A DNA stretch of 8,408 bases from Robiginitomaculum sp. (lineage in GTDB: Bacteria; Pseudomonadota; Alphaproteobacteria; Caulobacterales; Maricaulaceae). Below, in pieces: positions 1-6,839 of this stretch (the stretch's first letter is position 1; each line of letters starts with the position of its first letter). Under the pieces are notes generated by a model. It worked only from the letters and a program-made list of their open reading frames with translations, made no database searches and had not been told where the DNA came from. The translations under genes were made by a program, and so were the position numbers. Location: NCBI GenBank assembly GCA_002733485.1, contig NVVU01000076.1, positions 3,263 to 11,670 on the forward strand, read 5' to 3'.

Positions 1-29
1 GGGGCCCGCTATTAAATCAGGAGAAGGTT

Positions 30-2138
30 ATGAGCCATCACGAGATGAGTGTTCCATGGTTGCGTCCGACCGTTTGTCGGGGGTGGCGTGCGACTATGCT
101 CATGTTCAGTCTTGGTCTCTTCCTGATTTTGGCGGGTTCCGTTGCGGCCAAAGAGGTGGCTCTAAAGTCACCTGATGGGAAAATTGTACTGAGGGTGGAT
201 GTAGAGCGCGGCGTGCCGCGTTATGCGGTCGCCTATGGTGATAAGGCGGTGGTGATGTCGTCTCGTTTGGGCATGCGCTTCAAAACAGCGACACCACTGG
301 ATGAGGGCTTGCGTCTTGGGAAGGTTGAGCGGGCCAGTCTGGACCGACGCTGGGAACAGCCCTGGGGTGAACGCCGCCAAATGCGTGAGCATTACAATGA
401 AGTGCTGGTGCATTTTCTAGAGCAGGCGCCCAAAGGAAAGGTGACGAACGGATTTGCCGTACGCTTTCGCGTGTTCAATGATGGCGTTGGCTTTCGTTAT
501 GAAATTCCGCCGCAAAGCGGGCAGGTCCATCTGGAAATTGTGGATGAGCTGACCGAATTTGCCATGGATCCTGCCTCTACCGCCTGGTGGATACCGGCGC
601 GGGGCTGGAACCGCTATGAATACCTTTACAAGGCAACGCCTCTTTCAGAGGTCGGGCGCGCTAATACGCCGATCACCTTGAAAACCCCGGATGGCATTTA
701 TCTCAGCCTGCATGAGGCGGCCCTTGTTGACTATTCTGGCATGTCTCTGGATCAGAAGCGCTCTGGGCTATTAAAAGCTGATCTGGCACCCTGGTCTGAC
801 GGGGTGTTGGTCAAGGCGGATGCGCCGTTCAATACACCATGGCGTACCATTCAGATCGCACCGGACTCTGTGGGTCTGATCAATTCTGACCTTATCCTGA
901 ACCTGAATGAGCCAAACAAACTAGGCGATGTGTCTTGGGTTGAGAAGGGAAAGTATGTTGGCATCTGGTGGGGTATGCATATCAAGACCTACACGTGGGG
1001 TTCTGGTCCAAAGCACGGGGCAACCACCAAAAATGCAAAATATTATATAGACTTTGCCGCCAAAAACGGTTTTTCGGGGGTGCTGATCGAAGGCTGGAAT
1101 ATAGGTTGGGACGGCGACTGGTTTCACAACGGGGCCTTGTTCAGCTTTACCCAGCCCTATCCTGATTTTGACCTGAAGGAAATTACTGACTATGCGCGCG
1201 CTCATGGTGTGCGCTTGATTGGCCACCATGAAACCTCTGGTGATGTGAGCAATTATGAAGCGCAGATGGAAGATGCCTTTGCGCTCTATGAAAAGCGGGG
1301 CGTGCGCATTGTCAAAACCGGCTATGTTGCCGATGGCGGCGGCATTCAGCGCGTGGATGAAAACGGCACTCGCCGGTATGAATGGCATGATGGCCAGTTT
1401 ACGGTCAATCATCACCTGCGGGTCGTAAAGGCTGCCGCCCGTCATCATATCAGCATTAATGCGCATGAGCCGGTCAAGGATACCGGCCTTCGGCGCACCT
1501 ATCCTAATTGGATCAGCCGGGAAGGTGCTCGTGGGCAGGAGTATAATGCCTGGGGTGTGCCGCCCAATTCACCAGAGCACACAGCCATTCTGCCTTTTAC
1601 GCGCATGCTGGCCGGGCCGATGGATTTTACGCCCGGTATATTTGATCTGGATTTTGGTCATGGGCTGGATGCACCGACGCGTGTACAAACCACTTTGGCC
1701 AAACAGTTGGCACTCTATGTGGTGCTCTATAGCCCCATCCAGATGGTGGCAGATCTGCCCAAAAACTATGAGAAGCGGCCCAAAGCCTTTCAGTTTATCA
1801 AGGACGTGCCCACAGATTGGGAGGACAGCATCGCGCTGGCCGGGGAAATTGGTGATTATGTTGCCATTGCACGCAAGGTCCGGGGTGGGGCTGACTGGTA
1901 TATTGGGGCATTGAGCGATGAAAAAGCGAGAACGATTGTCTTGCCTATGGATTTTTTGACTGCCAATGAGCGCTATGTGGCACAGATTTATCGTGACGGT
2001 CCAAAGGCTGACTGGAAAACCAATCCCTACGCCATGGTTATTGAAGAAAAACCCATTGCCCGGGGCGAAGCTCTGCGCCTGTGGCTTGCCCCCGGCGGTG
2101 GGGTTGCGATTCGTATACATGCGATGGGTCGGAAATAA
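30..2138 (+). CDS. Periplasmic glycoside hydrolase family 97, inverting SusB-type alpha-glucosidase
   Basis: Probably removes glucose from the non-reducing end of alpha-glucans or maltodextrins in the periplasm, with inversion. The family call rests on the residue pattern. E401 (HHETS) and E480 (NAHE) match the two general-base glutamates of Bacteroides SusB, and E504 (GQEY) matches its general acid. E197, E480, E498 and E504 match its calcium ligands, with E480/E498/E504 at the same spacing as in SusB. Retaining GH97 enzymes carry an Asp nucleophile after the fourth barrel strand; here that site reads VKTGYV (428-433), so inversion is predicted. Expected order is an N-terminal beta-sandwich (about 41-290), a TIM barrel (about 300-570) and a C-terminal beta domain. 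The signal peptide has a long n-region, a hydrophobic core at 23-36 and likely cleavage after SVAA (40), with no lipobox. AGGAG at 19-23 supports the start at 30; M23 is a weaker alternative. The 702-residue length is normal. No clear terminator follows. Alpha-glucosidase over another alpha-glycosidase is inference. Confidence 0.93.
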   Translation: MSHHEMSVPWLRPTVCRGWRATMLMFSLGLFLILAGSVAAKEVALKSPDGKIVLRVDVERGVPRYAVAYGDKAVVMSSRLGMRFKTATPLDEGLRLGKVERASLDRRWEQPWGERRQMREHYNEVLVHFLEQAPKGKVTNGFAVRFRVFNDGVGFRYEIPPQSGQVHLEIVDELTEFAMDPASTAWWIPARGWNRYEYLYKATPLSEVGRANTPITLKTPDGIYLSLHEAALVDYSGMSLDQKRSGLLKADLAPWSDGVLVKADAPFNTPWRTIQIAPDSVGLINSDLILNLNEPNKLGDVSWVEKGKYVGIWWGMHIKTYTWGSGPKHGATTKNAKYYIDFAAKNGFSGVLIEGWNIGWDGDWFHNGALFSFTQPYPDFDLKEITDYARAHGVRLIGHHETSGDVSNYEAQMEDAFALYEKRGVRIVKTGYVADGGGIQRVDENGTRRYEWHDGQFTVNHHLRVVKAAARHHISINAHEPVKDTGLRRTYPNWISREGARGQEYNAWGVPPNSPEHTAILPFTRMLAGPMDFTPGIFDLDFGHGLDAPTRVQTTLAKQLALYVVLYSPIQMVADLPKNYEKRPKAFQFIKDVPTDWEDSIALAGEIGDYVAIARKVRGGADWYIGALSDEKARTIVLPMDFLTANERYVAQIYRDGPKADWKTNPYAMVIEEKPIARGEALRLWLAPGGGVAIRIHAMGRK

Positions 2139-2182
2139 GGCGGGCCTGGTTTGTGGTTGCTGTTTTATGTGGTTTAGGTTAA

Positions 2183-2200
2183 TTTGCATAATAATGCAAA
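2183..2200. promoter_or_regulatory. 18-bp imperfect palindrome, candidate operator
   Basis: TTTGCAT-AATA-ATGCAAA has two perfect 7-bp arms around a 4-bp centre, so 16 of 18 positions are symmetric. Size and symmetry fit a dimeric repressor or activator, such as the LacI-type regulators common in sugar loci, but the central CG typical of many LacI operators is absent. It lies about 220 bp upstream of the receptor start codon. The regulator is not in this window and its identity is unknown. Confidence 0.45.
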
Positions 2201-2223
2201 AAATACAACCAATGCGTTGAGGC

Positions 2224-2252
2224 TTAAGGAATATATAAATAATCCTTATAAT
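2224..2252 (+). promoter_or_regulatory. Candidate upstream promoter with consensus -10
   Basis: A perfect TATAAT lies at 2247-2252. With a 17-bp spacer the -35 box would be TTAAGG (2224-2229), which matches only three of six consensus bases. A 6-bp inverted repeat (2225-2230 and 2243-2248) overlaps both elements. Transcription from here would give a leader of roughly 160 nt before the receptor. The AT-rich context makes a chance match plausible. Confidence 0.3.
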
Positions 2253-2327
2253 ACAGATGGTAAACTAGTAAATATGTGGTATGTCAGGTGGGGTATGTTG
2301 CTAAAAATATCACACTTTTAAAAATAT

Positions 2328-2365
2328 TTTGCAAGATAACTTGTCATCTTTGCACAATTTTGCAA
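2328..2365. repeat. Three TTTGCA motifs in helical phase
   Basis: TTTGCAA begins at 2328, TTTGCAC at 2349 and TTTGCAA at 2359. Spacings of 21 and 10 bp place all three on about the same face of the helix. The first and third contain TTGCAA, itself a 6-bp palindrome. The same hexamer forms both arms of the palindrome at 2183-2200. The cluster brackets the best candidate promoter, as expected of protein-binding sites, but binding is inferred. Confidence 0.4.
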
Positions 2366-2369
2366 TGAT
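2341..2369 (+). promoter_or_regulatory. Candidate sigma-70 promoter of the receptor gene
   Basis: TTGTCA (2341-2346, five of six -35 bases) is separated by 17 bp from AATGAT (2364-2369, four of six -10 bases). Transcription would start near 2376, giving a leader of about 45 nt before ATG 2422. One TTTGCA motif overlaps the -10 box, one lies in the spacer and one just precedes the -35 box, so a protein bound there would occlude polymerase. Start-site data are needed to choose between this and the upstream candidate. Confidence 0.4.
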
Positions 2370-2421
2370 CATGGCGAGCTCTCGTGAAAAACGGTGAGAT
2401 AGACACGTCTGGGAGGACAGG

Positions 2422-5199
2422 ATGAAATCGAATTTTGGGCTGCAAAAGTCGCGGTTGATGGGTAGCGTTGCCACCGGGGTTGCGCTGTTATTTGCCGTCG
2501 CCTACAGCGCGCAGGCGCAGGAAGAGACAAATGGAACCGAAGACGAAGTTGTCGTCACCGGGTTTCGCAATTCACTGGCATCTTCAATTAAGACCAAGCG
2601 GGATGAAAAATCAATTGTAGAAGTGATTACCGCTGAGGACATTGGCAAGCTTCCCGATGTCTCCATTGCCGAGTCACTGGCGCGCCTTCCGGGTTTGACC
2701 ACCCAGCGCCTGGATGGTCGTGCACAGGTCTTGTCGATTCGCGGTCTGGGTCCGGACCTTTCCACGGCGTTGCTTAATGGTCGTGAGCAAGTCTCCACCA
2801 GTGACAACCGTGGTGTGGAATTTGACCAGTATCCGGCTGAATTGCTGGCCAGTGCTGTGGTTTACAAAACACCTTATGCTGGCCTGATTGGCCAGGGTTT
2901 AGCCGGTACAGTGGATCTGCGTACGATCCGTCCGCTGGATCATAAAGAGCGTATCCTTTCGGCTAATGCTCGTTATGAATTCAACAACCGCCGTTCATTG
3001 AACCCTGATAATAGCCGCACCGGTGGCCGCTTCAGCGCCACCTATGTGGATCAGTTTGCCAATGATACCGTAGGGATATCATTAGGGGCAGCCTATCAGA
3101 ATACACCTACCCAGATCGAACGCTTTAATGCTTGGGGTTACCCAACCGAAAGCAACGGTAATTTGATTGTTGGCGGTGCCAAGCCATTTGTGGAAACCAG
3201 CAAGCTGGAACGTTATGGCTTGATCGGTACGCTGGAATATGAACCCAACGATAACACCAGTTCTTCTGTTGATCTGTATTATTCAAACTTTGATGAAAGC
3301 CAGCGTTTGCGTGGTATTGAATTTCCTCTGCAATGGTCATCAGCACAATTGCGGCCCGGCTTTACAAGCACCAATGGTTTGGTGACCGAAGGGGTGTTTG
3401 ATGGTGTGGTCGGCGTTATGCGTAACGACATTAACATCAGAAATGCAGAGTTGTTTGGTGCGGCCTGGAACGGTAAATACCAGTTTAATGAAAATTGGTC
3501 GATTGAAGGGGATATCAGTTATTCCCGTGCGGATCGTAAGGATCAGCTGATCGAATCCTATTCGGGTACCGGTTATGCACAGTCCGGCCCTAAAGACAGT
3601 CTTGGCTTTGCTTTGGGCCCTGATGGGCGGACCTTTTTCAACCCCTCGCTTAATTATGCCGATACGAACCTGTTTGTCTTGACCGACCCCCAAGGCTGGG
3701 GCGCTGGTAATACGGACCCTAATACGGGCAATCCCTTGGTACAGGCTGGGTTTATTAACTCCCCAAACACCACGGATGAGTTGACGCATTTGCGGGCAAG
3801 CGTACAGCGGGACTTTAAAGTCGGCATTTTCAGTGACGTTGAGGTGGGCGCTGATTATGGCCACCGTACCAAACAGCGGGCCATTGGCCAGCAATTCCTG
3901 ACGCTGCAGGGCGGCGCTACGGAAGCGGCCATACCGCAAGAGGCGCTATTGTCCAGCAATACCGGCCTTGGGTTCCTGGGGATTACAGAGCAGGTCACTT
4001 ATGACCCGCTGGTGCTGTTGAACAGCAATTTCTATGTCCCTGTGGATGTTTCCCTGTCTTCCTTTGCTGTGCCTCAGGGCTTTGATGTGACGGAAAATGT
4101 TTTCCTCGGGTATATCCGTGGCGATATTGACAGCCACGTCGGTAATATTCCGGTCAGTGGTAATATTGGTTTGCAGGTGGTGTATACGGACCAGAGCTCT
4201 AATGGCTCTGGTGTGCAACCGCCAAATGCGGCTGCCGGGGTGCTGAATCCTGAGCTTGTTCCCTTCAGCGATGGGGCAACCTATACGGACTTCTTGCCCA
4301 GCTTGAACCTGATATTTGACCTGGATGACAATACGTTGTTCCGTATCGGTACGGCACGCACGCTGGCCCGTGCCCGCATGGACCAGTTGAATGCCAGTCG
4401 TTCACTGAGCACCAACTTTACGCGCCTGACGTCACCGGATCCCAATCAGGGCTTCTTTGGCGCTTCGGGAGGTAATGCTAAGTTGAAACCAACCATTTCC
4501 AATTCTTTGGATACTTCGCTTGAGCATTATTTTGGAAATGGTGCGGGTTATATCTCAGTGGCAGGCTTTTATAAGGACTTTGAGCGCTTTGTGAATCCTA
4601 ATGATGCGGTTCTGGCGGACTTTTCAGCCTTTATAAACAGCTCATTGACCTCTGCACAGCAGTCCCAGTTGGGCACACCTCTGGGGATTGTTTCGGGGCC
4701 ATCCAATCGTGGTAAAGGTACGCTGAAAGGTGTGGAAGTTTCTCTTTCACTGCCATTGGACATCGTAGCCCCCGTGCTGGATGGATTTGGCATTTTGACC
4801 AGCGGTTCCTATACAGACAGCTCGATTAAACTGGGGGACTCAACAACACCGATCACGGTGCCGGGTCTGTCAAAATGGGTTGTGAACTCAACGGTCTATT
4901 ATGAAAAGGGCGGTTATCAGGCCCGGATCAGTCATCGTTATCGGGCCAAGTTCCTGGCTGAGGTCTCCGGGATCAGCGCCACACGCGTGCTGCGCTCGGG
5001 TAAGTCAGAATCGATTTTTGATGCACAGGTGGGTTATTCCTTCAAGGAAGGTCCACTGGATGGGTTGAGCATTGTTCTGCAGGCTAACAATCTCACAAAT
5101 GAGCCATTTGTTACCTATCAGAACCCGGATCCGCGTCAGGTAATCGATCATCAGTCCTTTGGACGATCCTTCCTCTTTGGCGCGTCCTATACTTACTAG
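2422..5199 (+). CDS. TonB-dependent outer-membrane receptor, Caulobacter type
   Basis: Energy-coupled outer-membrane importer, here probably for a maltodextrin-like oligosaccharide because a GH97 enzyme lies directly upstream; the substrate cannot be read from the protein. A signal peptide spans about 1-33 (cleavage near AQAQ-EE). A TonB-box-like DEVVVTGFR follows at 41-49. The plug domain (about 53-170) carries DIGKLPD (73-79), LPGLTTQR (89-96), SIRGLGPD (105-112) and VVYKTP (146-151). The rest is beta-barrel, ending in FGRSFLFGASYTY (913-925) with the expected aromatic last residue. Length is normal for this receptor family. There is no N-terminal secretin/TonB signalling domain between signal peptide and TonB box, so FecR-type transmembrane signalling is unlikely. 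GGGAGGA at 2411-2417 supports the start. The gene has its own control region upstream and an intrinsic terminator downstream. Confidence 0.95.
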   Translation: MKSNFGLQKSRLMGSVATGVALLFAVAYSAQAQEETNGTEDEVVVTGFRNSLASSIKTKRDEKSIVEVITAEDIGKLPDVSIAESLARLPGLTTQRLDGRAQVLSIRGLGPDLSTALLNGREQVSTSDNRGVEFDQYPAELLASAVVYKTPYAGLIGQGLAGTVDLRTIRPLDHKERILSANARYEFNNRRSLNPDNSRTGGRFSATYVDQFANDTVGISLGAAYQNTPTQIERFNAWGYPTESNGNLIVGGAKPFVETSKLERYGLIGTLEYEPNDNTSSSVDLYYSNFDESQRLRGIEFPLQWSSAQLRPGFTSTNGLVTEGVFDGVVGVMRNDINIRNAELFGAAWNGKYQFNENWSIEGDISYSRADRKDQLIESYSGTGYAQSGPKDSLGFALGPDGRTFFNPSLNYADTNLFVLTDPQGWGAGNTDPNTGNPLVQAGFINSPNTTDELTHLRASVQRDFKVGIFSDVEVGADYGHRTKQRAIGQQFLTLQGGATEAAIPQEALLSSNTGLGFLGITEQVTYDPLVLLNSNFYVPVDVSLSSFAVPQGFDVTENVFLGYIRGDIDSHVGNIPVSGNIGLQVVYTDQSSNGSGVQPPNAAAGVLNPELVPFSDGATYTDFLPSLNLIFDLDDNTLFRIGTARTLARARMDQLNASRSLSTNFTRLTSPDPNQGFFGASGGNAKLKPTISNSLDTSLEHYFGNGAGYISVAGFYKDFERFVNPNDAVLADFSAFINSSLTSAQQSQLGTPLGIVSGPSNRGKGTLKGVEVSLSLPLDIVAPVLDGFGILTSGSYTDSSIKLGDSTTPITVPGLSKWVVNSTVYYEKGGYQARISHRYRAKFLAEVSGISATRVLRSGKSESIFDAQVGYSFKEGPLDGLSIVLQANNLTNEPFVTYQNPDPRQVIDHQSFGRSFLFGASYTY

Positions 5200-5200
5200 G

Positions 5201-5222
5201 GTTTGCTCGTTCGCGAGCAAAC
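5201..5222 (+). other. 9-bp hairpin with TTCG loop just after the receptor stop
   Basis: GTTTGCTCG (5201-5209) pairs perfectly with CGAGCAAAC (5214-5222) around a TTCG tetraloop, starting one base after the stop codon. The closing pair is G-C rather than the extra-stable C(UUCG)G. No T-run follows, so it is not an intrinsic terminator alone. It could protect the mRNA 3' end, serve as a processing site, or assist the terminator six bases downstream. Confidence 0.6.
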
Positions 5223-5228
5223 AGAGGG

Positions 5229-5259
5229 ACCCCGCCAGCAACGCGCTGGCGGGGTTTTT
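5229..5259 (+). terminator. Intrinsic terminator after the receptor gene
   Basis: An 11-bp perfect GC-rich stem (5229-5239 with 5245-5255), a five-base AACGC loop and a following T-run (5255-5259) form a textbook Rho-independent terminator. The T-run exists only in the plus direction. It should end most receptor transcripts before halogenase A. Confidence 0.88.
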
Positions 5260-5262
5260 ACT

Positions 5263-5292
5263 TTGTGGCGGCAAAAAACCGTGCATGATACT
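5263..5292 (+). promoter_or_regulatory. Weak candidate promoter for halogenase A
   Basis: Between the terminator and halogenase A the best pair found is TTGTGG (5263-5268, three of six) and GATACT (5287-5292, four of six) with an 18-bp spacer. Some promoter is expected here if the terminator is efficient, but the match is poor. None of the TTTGCA motifs seen upstream of the receptor occurs here. Confidence 0.2.
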
Positions 5293-5321
5293 TACCGTTA
5301 GGCCAAAGACCGGAGGCATCC

Positions 5322-6839
5322 ATGACTCACTCTCCCATTAAAAAGGTGGTTATTGTCGGTGGAGGTACGGCGGGCTGGATGAGTGCCGCCGTGCTGACCC
5401 GCGCCTTTGGTAAAGGGGTGCAGATTTGCCTTGTCGAGTCCGAAGCCATAGGCCGTATTGGCGTCGGCGAAGCCACCATTCCGCAAATCCATAATATTAA
5501 TAAATTTCTGGGCTTCGATGAAGACGATTTCATCCGCCATACCCAAGCCAGCTTTAAATTGGGAATTCAGTTTGATGGCTGGAACCAGAAAGGCGAGTGC
5601 TATCTGCACGCCTTTGGTGATCTTGGTATGCCCTTGGGGCTAACCCCTTTTCATCATTATTGGCTACGTGCACGGGCCAATGATCAGGATACCTCCTTGT
5701 GGGATTATTCTCTGAATGCTCAGACCGCGTTGCAAAACCGTTTTGCCCGGCTTGACCATGTGGGGCAATCCCGGCTCAGCGGCATCAAATATGCCTATCA
5801 TTTTGATGCCAATCTATATGCCATTTATCTGCGTGACTGGGCGACGGCCAATGGGGTGACTCGTATCGAGGGTAAAGTGGTTGATGTTAAATTGCGTTCC
5901 GCAGACGGGTTTATTCAATCGGTAAGTATGGAAGATGGCACACAGATCGCCGGGGACTTATTTGTCGACTGCTCGGGCTTTCGGGCCTTGCTGATCGAAG
6001 GGGCATTGGGGGTTGGCTATGTTGATTGGTCCCACTGGCTGCCCTGTGATCGTGCACAGGCGGTGCCGAGCCAAAGAACTTCGCCCATGCGGCCCTATAC
6101 CCAATCCATGGCCCGCAAGGCCGGTTGGCAATGGCGCATTCCGTTGCAACATCGCACTGGCAATGGTCATGTCTATTGCAGTGATCATATGAGTGACGAC
6201 GAAGCTGCCTCTATTTTGATGCAAGGCCTGGAGGGCGAAGCGCTGGACGAGCCACGCCTGGTCAAGTTCACCACGGGGCGGCGGGAAAAATTCTGGCATA
6301 AAAACTGTGTGGCCATTGGGCTTTCCAGCGGCTTTATGGAGCCATTGGAATCCACCAGCATTCATTTGTTTCAGTCCAGTGTTAGCCGCCTGTTGGCCAT
6401 GTTCCCGGACCAGCATTTCGATCCCGCTCTGAGTGAGGAATATAACCGCCAAACCGTGTTTGAGTTTGAGCGCATCCGTGATTTTATTATTTTGCATTAT
6501 GTTGCCAATGGCCGAAAAGGCGAAGCCTTCTGGGATGCCTGTCGCCATATGGATATTCCCGATACCCTGACCCGCAAAATTGAATTATTCCGCCAGTCCG
6601 GGCGCATATTTCGTGAACACGAAGAGTTGTTTACCGAAACCGGCTGGTTGCAGGTTCTGGTGGGGCAGGGCGTTTTGCCCCAATCCTATCATCATCTCGC
6701 TGACGGCCTGAGCGAAGAAGAGCTGAGTGAATTTTTAGGCAATCTGAATACGCTGATCACCCGTGCCGTGGGTGATCTGCCAGATCATGAAAGTTTCATT
6801 GCCCGCCAGTGCGCGGCGCCGGACAATTTTGCGCAATAA
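5322..6839 (+). CDS. Flavin-dependent halogenase A, tryptophan halogenase family
   Basis: Predicted cytoplasmic enzyme that uses reduced FAD, oxygen and halide to form HOX and halogenate an electron-rich aromatic, probably indole-like. Visible motifs are the Rossmann loop GGGTAGW (13-19), catalytic Lys79 in SFKLGIQF, WxWxIP at 269-274 (WQWRIP), and catalytic Glu343 in EPLEST. These correspond to Lys79 and Glu346 of PrnA, so the active site looks intact. The 505-residue length is usual. No signal peptide is seen. GGAGG at 5312-5316 supports the start. Receptor-linked relatives such as BrvH of Brevundimonas and several Xanthomonas campestris enzymes brominate indole in vitro; their cellular substrates are unknown. 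A strong terminator separates it from the receptor, so it needs read-through or its own promoter. Its last 44 bases overlap convergent halogenase B. No flavin reductase partner is in the window. Actual substrate and halide are not predictable here. Confidence 0.92.
   Translation: MTHSPIKKVVIVGGGTAGWMSAAVLTRAFGKGVQICLVESEAIGRIGVGEATIPQIHNINKFLGFDEDDFIRHTQASFKLGIQFDGWNQKGECYLHAFGDLGMPLGLTPFHHYWLRARANDQDTSLWDYSLNAQTALQNRFARLDHVGQSRLSGIKYAYHFDANLYAIYLRDWATANGVTRIEGKVVDVKLRSADGFIQSVSMEDGTQIAGDLFVDCSGFRALLIEGALGVGYVDWSHWLPCDRAQAVPSQRTSPMRPYTQSMARKAGWQWRIPLQHRTGNGHVYCSDHMSDDEAASILMQGLEGEALDEPRLVKFTTGRREKFWHKNCVAIGLSSGFMEPLESTSIHLFQSSVSRLLAMFPDQHFDPALSEEYNRQTVFEFERIRDFIILHYVANGRKGEAFWDACRHMDIPDTLTRKIELFRQSGRIFREHEELFTETGWLQVLVGQGVLPQSYHHLADGLSEEELSEFLGNLNTLITRAVGDLPDHESFIARQCAAPDNFAQ

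Larger units (their letters stand above)
2139..2421. promoter_or_regulatory. AT-rich control region upstream of the receptor gene
   Basis: These 283 bases hold no convincing gene and are clearly richer in A+T than the flanking coding DNA. They contain the 18-bp palindrome at 2183-2200, a 6-bp inverted repeat (TAAGGA 2225-2230, TCCTTA 2243-2248), a perfect TATAAT at 2247-2252, an AAAATAT/ATATTTT inverted repeat (2304-2310 and 2324-2330), and three TTTGCA motifs between 2328 and 2365. GGGAGGA at 2411-2417 is the receptor's ribosome binding site. No good intrinsic terminator for the upstream hydrolase gene is seen, so some read-through into the receptor gene is possible. Confidence 0.7.

Noticed and set aside
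1..15. Possible tail of an upstream gene (Gly-Ala-Arg-Tyr then TAA at 13-15)
   Set aside because: Four codons are too little evidence. A co-transcribed upstream gene is plausible given the 14-base gap to ATG 30, but it cannot be supported here.
921..1466. 181-codon open frame antisense to the GH97 catalytic domain
   Set aside because: It lies wholly inside a well-supported gene, has no recognisable family content, and is the type of frame that codon bias produces on the opposite strand.
1966..2220. Plus-strand frame overlapping the GH97 end and running into the control region
   Set aside because: Mostly an alternative frame of the GH97 gene; its Trp/Cys-rich composition is unlike a real protein and no ribosome binding site was seen.
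3340..3939. 199-codon frame antisense to the receptor
   Set aside because: Complementary to conserved barrel coding sequence with no independent support.
5201..5259. The tandem inverted repeats as a mobile-element end or attachment site
   Set aside because: The second hairpin has a standard terminator form with T-run, there is no transposase or integrase, and no target-site duplication was seen.
5159..5341. Small plus-strand frame from the receptor end to the halogenase A start
   Set aside because: It would be translated through both hairpins and the terminator, and it has no family likeness.
5958..6548. 196-codon frame antisense to halogenase A
   Set aside because: Mirror frame of conserved halogenase motifs; no start signals.
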